A stretch of DNA of 64,000 bases from contig NZ_OZ244111.1 of the NCBI RefSeq assembly GCF_965215655.1, forward strand, positions 2,108,001-2,172,000, read 5' to 3'. Position numbers and translations under genes: made by a program. Positions 60,037 to 64,000 of this stretch are shown here, piece by piece; within the stretch, counting starts at the first letter, position 1, and the number at the start of each line of letters is the position of its first letter. The DNA is from Nioella sp965215655 (GTDB lineage: Bacteria; Pseudomonadota; Alphaproteobacteria; Rhodobacterales; Rhodobacteraceae). The notes under the pieces were generated by a model. The model had not been told where the DNA came from. It did not search any database and saw nothing but the letters and a program-made list of their open reading frames with translations.

Positions 60037-61029
60037 ATGGATAACAGTATGAACGTACTAATAACAGGTGGGGCCGGCTACATTGGCGCCCATGCCTGCA
60101 AAGCCCTGAAGGCCGCCGGATACAGCCCCATCACCTTCGACAACCTGTCCACCGGCTGGCGCGATGCGGTGCGCTTCGGACCGTTCGAAGAAGGCGACCT
60201 GCTGGACCGTGCCCGGCTGGACGAGGTCTTTGCGACCCACCAACCCGTTGCCGTCATGCATTTCGCGGCGCTCAGCCAGGTCGGCGAGTCCATGCAGGAC
60301 CCCGGACGCTACTGGCGCGAAAACGTGATGGGCGCGCTGAACCTGATCGAAGCAACCGTGGCGGCGGGCTGCCGTCACTTTGTCTTTTCCTCGACCTGCG
60401 CGACCTATGGCGATCAGGATCAGGTCACGCTGACCGAGGACACGCCGCAACAACCGATCAACGCCTATGGCGGCTCGAAACTGGCGATCGAGGGGATGCT
60501 GCGCGACTTTTCCGCCCGCCATAATCTGGAAACGGTGATCTTCCGCTATTTCAACGTGGCCGGCGCAGACCCGGAGGCAGAGGTCGGCGAGTTCCACCAA
60601 CCGGAAACACACCTGATCCCGCTGATGCTGGACGCGATTGACGGCAAGCGCCCGGCGCTCACGATTTTCGGCACCGACTACGACACACCCGACGGCACCT
60701 GCATTCGCGACTATGTGCATGTGATGGATCTTGTGGATGCGCATGTTCTGGGCCTGAAATGGCTTCAGGCCGACAAGGGGTCTCGAGTGTTCAACCTTGG
60801 CACCGGGTCGGGCTTTTCCGTGCGCGAGGTCGTCGATGCCAGCCGGGCCGTCACCAATCGCGATGTACCGATAAGCATCGGCGAACGACGCCCCGGAGAT
60901 TGCACCAAGCTGGTGTCCGGCAGTGCCCGCGCCATCGAGGATCTTGGCTGGAGCCCCGAGCGATCCACCCTGAACCGGATGATCGCGGATGCGTGGCGCT
61001 GGCATCAGGGCAAGGGCTATTCCCGTTAG
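60037..61029 (+). CDS. galE: UDP-glucose 4-epimerase
   Basis: 330 residues. The NAD motif is VLITGGAGYIGAHACKAL, and the catalytic pair Tyr144/Lys148 lies in YGGSK. Other GalE marks are FRYFNVAGADPEAEVGE and CIRDYVHVMDL. It interconverts UDP-glucose and UDP-galactose for surface polysaccharide. ATG 60049 (MNVLITGG) is an alternative start, and neither has a clear ribosome site. Its stop overlaps the convergent gene by 4 bases. Confidence 0.93.
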   Translation: MDNSMNVLITGGAGYIGAHACKALKAAGYSPITFDNLSTGWRDAVRFGPFEEGDLLDRARLDEVFATHQPVAVMHFAALSQVGESMQDPGRYWRENVMGALNLIEATVAAGCRHFVFSSTCATYGDQDQVTLTEDTPQQPINAYGGSKLAIEGMLRDFSARHNLETVIFRYFNVAGADPEAEVGEFHQPETHLIPLMLDAIDGKRPALTIFGTDYDTPDGTCIRDYVHVMDLVDAHVLGLKWLQADKGSRVFNLGTGSGFSVREVVDASRAVTNRDVPISIGERRPGDCTKLVSGSARAIEDLGWSPERSTLNRMIADAWRWHQGKGYSR

Positions 61030-61541
61030 GGCGCGATCACGACAATGCGTTCCAGCTGCCAGATGCTGCGCGCATAGATGATCTCGGACTGATAGTCGGA
61101 ATTGTGGTCATAGGGATAGACCAGCCAGAGCGGCCCATTATCGCGGAGCGTCATCGCTTCCCCGTTGCGCAGGAAGGCGATGATCGGCCCATCCTCGACC
61201 GCGTCGGACAATGGAACCTCGACGGCATAGTCGTTCGCGGCGATGGCATGCAAGGCCAGCTCTTCGTTCAGCCCAAGCGCCGCGGCGAAGGCATTCAGGG
61301 GCGTCCCGGTGAATTCCTGGATGCCATCGGTCCAGATCGTGGTTGTCTGAAAGCTGGCAATGCCGATCTCTTCAAGATCCGTGCGGGTCAGGTCGTGCGA
61401 GATGCCCGGGCCCGTGACGCTGAGCAGGATGTCCTCGGCCGTATCGGCCCGCGATTGCGCTCCGCTTGCCAAAATCATAAGACCGCACAGCAACGGAAGG
61501 AGCCACTGAACTAGGCTAAGCGGATGGAATGCAACGGGCAT
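61026..61541 (-). CDS. Small periplasmic molybdopterin-binding-domain protein
   Basis: 171 residues. A signal peptide ends near residue 32 (ASGAQSRADT). The mature part resembles the sulfite-oxidase-type molybdopterin domain in miniature: GPGISHDLTRTDLEEIG, TTTIWTDGIQEFTGTPL, AANDYAVEVPLSDAVEDGPI, then GPLWLVYPYDHNSDYQSEII. The Cys that binds molybdenum in true oxidases is absent, so it is probably not a redox enzyme. Such proteins are widespread in Rhodobacteraceae, often beside sensor kinases. Convergent with galE. Confidence 0.75.
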   Translation of the reverse strand: MPVAFHPLSLVQWLLPLLCGLMILASGAQSRADTAEDILLSVTGPGISHDLTRTDLEEIGIASFQTTTIWTDGIQEFTGTPLNAFAAALGLNEELALHAIAANDYAVEVPLSDAVEDGPIIAFLRNGEAMTLRDNGPLWLVYPYDHNSDYQSEIIYARSIWQLERIVVIAP

Positions 61542-61589
61542 CGTGATCTCCGTCTCTGGGCTGTCTTTCCGATCTCGGACAATATACTC

Positions 61590-61958
61590 TTACCTTTCGA
61601 TAATTCGAAAGAGAGCCGATTGCACCTGTTCAATTGGATAATGTCCTATCCATAAGAATACTCCGAACGCCACATTGACGACGACCGGATCGCGCAGATC
61701 GTCCGTCAGCTTGCGGTAGCCGTAGACCTTGCCGCTGTCGGCCCAGGCCTGCCGGATCAGCTCCGTCTGACGCGCATCCTCCTGCGCTCGGTGGCTTAAC
61801 GGCTCCTTAAGCCATGCAGAGAAGCCGGAGAAATGAACCCGCAGCACCCGGCACATGGCCCGGACGCCGAACTCCTCGCGATGCGCCCGAATGAAGGCGT
61901 ACTTCATTGAGACTCGCGCGCGAAGTACGCCGTTGCGTTCGTCGGGGAAACGCCCCAC
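61590..61958 (-). pseudogene. IS3-family transposase OrfB, truncated
   Basis: The visible 122 codons include about 75 residues of OrfB N-terminal homology (the HTH-21-type region), then non-homologous sequence (VVVNVAFGVFLWIGHYPIEQ). The rve integrase core is absent. This marks a deletion or replacement junction near 61690. Confidence 0.75.
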
Positions 61959-61979
61959 CGGGGCCTTTCCTGATCCTTC

Positions 61980-62222
61980 CTACTTTAGAATGTCGCGCTC
62001 CTCGGTCACCCTGGTCAGCTCGCGCTTCAGGCGCCGGTTCCCGGCTTCATGATCCACGCCGGGATTCTTCGGCACAGGATCGCCGAACAGCTTCATCCAC
62101 TTGTAAAGGGAATGCGTGCTCACGCCCAAACGCCGAGATACCTCCCGAACCGGATACCCGCGCACCGTGATCTGATGCACCGCATCGCGCTTGAACTCGT
62201 CGCTGTAATTGCTTGTCCCCAT
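61980..62222 (-). pseudogene. IS3-family transposase OrfA
   Basis: 80 residues of the HTH part: YSDEFKRDAVHQITVRGYPV, VSRRLGVSTHSLYKWMK, and the leucine-zipper end RRLKRELTRVTEERDILK. OrfA normally joins OrfB by a programmed frameshift; here the continuation is a stop followed by about 22 residues not typical of the family before the OrfB homology. It may be expressed but cannot give a full transposase. Confidence 0.75.
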
Positions 62223-62301
62223 GTCGGCCTCCTTGCCTCAAAATTAGGGGGCAAAGCGTCTACAAATATAGGGGCACCGACTGTCCCCAGTGGTAACCTG
62301 A

Positions 62302-63195
62302 CTAGCTCACATTCCCCGGAGGTGGAAACACGCCGATTGAAACGGCATGGGAAATCGCCTTTCCGATTTCCTGCAAGACCTGGCTTTTCGTGCTGTCTTT
62401 TCGTTGAACCAGACCAAGGTGCCGATAGAGTTCGCCAGACTTGGATAATGGGATGCGGCGGAGTGACGGATGGACCTGAACCTTGACGCATGGTTCTGGA
62501 ACGATCGACACGCCCAATCCTGCCTGGACCATGCTGTAGATCGCCTCCAACCCACCCAGTTCCATGGAATCATCTACGACTACGCCAGAATCCTGCAGCC
62601 AGTTTTCGATCAGCGACCCCACGACGGCTTCGCGGGTGAAGCGGATGAACGGATTGTTTTTAAGAATTACGATTGGATCACTGCCATCCACCTGGCTAGA
62701 ACAAATCAAAACCAGCTCTTCCTTGGAAACAGGATGCCACAAGAGGTCTTTTGGCAGCACTGCCGGCTTCGACACCAGTGCGCCATCAAGGGCATTGCGC
62801 TCAACCTGGTGCATCAAAGGAATCGTCAGGCCGGGAGTGAGTCGCACATGGAGTTGGGGCAGCTGCGCTTTTAAGACAGCCATCATGAAGGGGACCAGCC
62901 CAGTCAGCGAGGTGGGCACTGAGCCGAGGCCAAATTCCCCCCGCAAACCGTTGTCGCCCAGAACAGATGGCACCATGTCGTCATAGGCCTGCACGACGGT
63001 CCGCGCCTTTGCAACCAAGGCCCGACCAATAGGCGTGAGTTTCGGGCTGCGGGTCGAGCGATCGAATATTGTGACCCTCCATTCCTCTTCCAGAGCGCGC
63101 ATCTGCTGACTCACGGCAGCATGTGTCACGTAAACGGCGTCGGCAGCAGCACTAAACGTTCCTTTGTCCGCCACTGCGATTAGGGTTCTGAGCAT
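62302..63195 (-). CDS. LysR-family regulator
   Basis: 297 residues. The HTH is MLRTLIAVADKGTFSAAADA, then THAAVSQQMRALEEEW, and the effector domain begins near residue 88 (FGLGSVPTSLTGLVPFMMAV). It has ordinary length apart from a slightly short start: the codons upstream read in frame as EVAISIR, so a non-ATG start a few codons earlier is possible. It is divergent from the beta-hydroxyacid dehydrogenase and most likely controls it. Codon use (more A/T in third positions) differs from the genes before 61 kb. Confidence 0.88.
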   Translation of the reverse strand: MLRTLIAVADKGTFSAAADAVYVTHAAVSQQMRALEEEWRVTIFDRSTRSPKLTPIGRALVAKARTVVQAYDDMVPSVLGDNGLRGEFGLGSVPTSLTGLVPFMMAVLKAQLPQLHVRLTPGLTIPLMHQVERNALDGALVSKPAVLPKDLLWHPVSKEELVLICSSQVDGSDPIVILKNNPFIRFTREAVVGSLIENWLQDSGVVVDDSMELGGLEAIYSMVQAGLGVSIVPEPCVKVQVHPSLRRIPLSKSGELYRHLGLVQRKDSTKSQVLQEIGKAISHAVSIGVFPPPGNVS

Positions 63196-63308
63196 CCGAA
63201 TGGATATGGCGACCTCCAGCTTTCATCGAGTTTGGCGATCATGGACGACGCTCAGTAGCTTTCCAGAGCGTTGGGCCGTTCATCGATTTGTGTAAGACAA
63301 GTCTACAG

Positions 63309-63332
63309 GAAAGTAAATTATTACTAACTTTC
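63309..63332. promoter_or_regulatory. AT-rich palindrome between LysR and dehydrogenase genes
   Basis: GAAAGT at 63309 and ACTTTC at 63327 form an inverted repeat with GTAA-ATTA-TTAC nested at 63313-63324. It is 59 bases before the dehydrogenase ATG and 114 bases from the LysR start, a fitting place for the LysR operator. Confidence 0.5.
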
Positions 63333-63390
63333 TGTTTGCAGAGGTTACGATTAGGGTCTTCCTCAACACCGAAGCAGAAGGAACGATCAG

Positions 63391-64000
63391 ATGGCCAATA
63401 TCGGTTTCATTGGGCTTGGACGCATGGGGCTTTCAATGACCCGCAATCTGGTTGAGTCTGGTCATGATGTCTGGGCGTTCGATGTCTTTCCTGCTGCTAT
63501 GGACAAGGCCGCGGGTCATGGATGTCACTCCTGTTCCACTGCGACCGAGGCCGCAACCGGTCGTGAATTTGTCGTTACGATGTTACCTAACGGACCCGAT
63601 GTGGAGGACACCCTCTTCGGAGCCAACGGCGTGGCGGCTGCAATGGATAGCGCCACGGTGTTCATAGATATGAGCACAATTGCTCCAAGTATGACCGATA
63701 GCCTTGCTAGTCGGCTTTCGTCGCTCGGGATTCGCATGATTGATGCGCCCGTCGGCGGCACCTCTGAATATGCAGAGAAGGGAGAGTTACTCATTCTGGC
63801 CGGTGGCACCGCAGAAGATGTTGCGACGGCTGCACCGTTGTTTTCTGCAATGGGGCGAGAGACGCTTCACTGTGGTGGCAACGGAACTGGTACGCGCACG
63901 AAGATAATTAATAATTACATGTCCACTGCCTTAAACGCGCTGACAGCGGAAACATTGGCTTTCGCGGAAACGGCTGGGCTCGACCTGATGCTCACTGCAC
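63391..64000 (+). CDS. 3-hydroxyisobutyrate dehydrogenase-family protein, 3' end cut by window
   Basis: At least 203 residues, open to the end of the window; AAGGA lies eight bases before ATG 63391. The NAD(P) motif is IGFIGLGRMGLSM. The substrate motif DAPVGGTSEYAEKGEL is near residue 118, and the catalytic Lys sits in GTGTRTKIINNY near 171. The family (about 290 residues) oxidises or reduces 3-hydroxy acids such as 3-hydroxyisobutyrate, tartronate semialdehyde or sulfolactaldehyde. It is divergent from the LysR gene. Codon use is less GC-biased than in the rest of the window, hinting at recent acquisition beside an IS3 remnant. Confidence 0.88.
   Translation, partial: MANIGFIGLGRMGLSMTRNLVESGHDVWAFDVFPAAMDKAAGHGCHSCSTATEAATGREFVVTMLPNGPDVEDTLFGANGVAAAMDSATVFIDMSTIAPSMTDSLASRLSSLGIRMIDAPVGGTSEYAEKGELLILAGGTAEDVATAAPLFSAMGRETLHCGGNGTGTRTKIINNYMSTALNALTAETLAFAETAGLDLMLTA

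Larger units (their letters stand above)
61590..62260 (-). mobile_element. IS3-family insertion sequence remnant
   Basis: It contains an OrfA-like frame (61980-62222) and an OrfB fragment (61590-61958) in the same reading frame, interrupted by TAG at 61984-61982 region. OrfB keeps only its N-terminal part (YAFIRAHREEFGVRAMCRVL, then SGKVYGYRKLTDDLRD) and then runs into unrelated sequence from about 61690. The transposase core with the catalytic DDE acids is missing. A possible right end is the G-rich stretch at about 62245-62285; the left end is lost. Confidence 0.8.

Noticed and set aside
1..64000. tRNA, rRNA genes and CRISPR arrays
   Set aside because: No cloverleaf ending in a CCA/TTCGAATC-type T arm, no rRNA core sequence and no regularly spaced repeat array was seen when reading both strands.

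Overview
The window reads as chromosome of a marine alphaproteobacterium of the Rhodobacteraceae (roseobacter group). It is GC-rich with dense, often overlapping genes. Markers of that group are a DddQ-type DMSP lyase, a DmdA-type demethylase, ectoine synthesis with its dedicated aspartate kinase, several folate-dependent dimethylglycine/sarcosine dehydrogenase-like proteins, CsgH-type curli and TamA/TamB. I saw no rRNA, tRNA, CRISPR array or prophage.

Layout. 1-6.0 kb: a tightly overlapping module on the + strand of four unrecognised genes. It includes a short toroid protein with a class II cyclase-like DxDDT motif and a 1197-residue protein with propeller-like repeats followed by a long amphipathic/hydrophobic region; this is the best candidate for an undescribed system. 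6.2-9.0 kb: a C69-like dipeptidase with Ser where the family has its N-terminal Cys, then a decayed permease/amidohydrolase chimera. 9.0-19.4 kb: a catabolic locus with a class III aminotransferase, two hydroxyproline-type enolase-superfamily enzymes, two cupins (one DddQ), an MDR dehydrogenase and an FAD/GcvT dehydrogenase; divergent to these are an RpiR regulator and a Rieske oxygenase. 19.4-23.8 kb: ectABC-ask plus a divergent MarR regulator.

24.0-28.9 kb: an Lrp/AsnC regulator, a repeated palindrome array, then dmdA-osmC-enoyl-CoA hydratase, a MaoC-type dehydratase and a LysR gene. 29.0-34.4 kb: a split indolepyruvate:ferredoxin oxidoreductase-like enzyme with a thioesterase, a ketopantoate-reductase-like protein and a carboxymuconolactone-decarboxylase-family protein. 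34.6-39.7 kb: a LysR gene, a non-pyrrolysine MttB homologue and a divergent FAD/GcvT dehydrogenase; the LysR promoter and the mttB/dehydrogenase promoter share the motif TTCGA-N5-TCGAA. 39.9-49.4 kb: an L,D-transpeptidase, a lipoprotein, oxyR-katG and tamA-tamB. 49.5-55.1 kb: RidA, an amine/amino-acid oxidase, a fused indolepyruvate:ferredoxin oxidoreductase and its divergent Lrp regulator. 55.2-57.1 kb: a three-gene curli cluster with repeated TGTTATC sites upstream. 57.1-61.5 kb: a hybrid sensor kinase, galE and a small molybdopterin-domain protein. 61.6-64.0 kb: an IS3-family remnant, a LysR regulator and a divergent beta-hydroxyacid dehydrogenase cut by the window end; codon use here is visibly less GC-biased.

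Together the middle of the window looks like a specialised region for uptake-derived methylated solutes and osmolytes: DMSP cleavage and demethylation, oxidative or folate-dependent removal of N-methyl groups, ectoine synthesis, and 2-oxoacid/CoA chemistry. Almost every catabolic block carries its own regulator. Product names come from motif and family recognition by eye; substrates of most dehydrogenases, the Rieske enzyme and both enolase-superfamily members are inferred.
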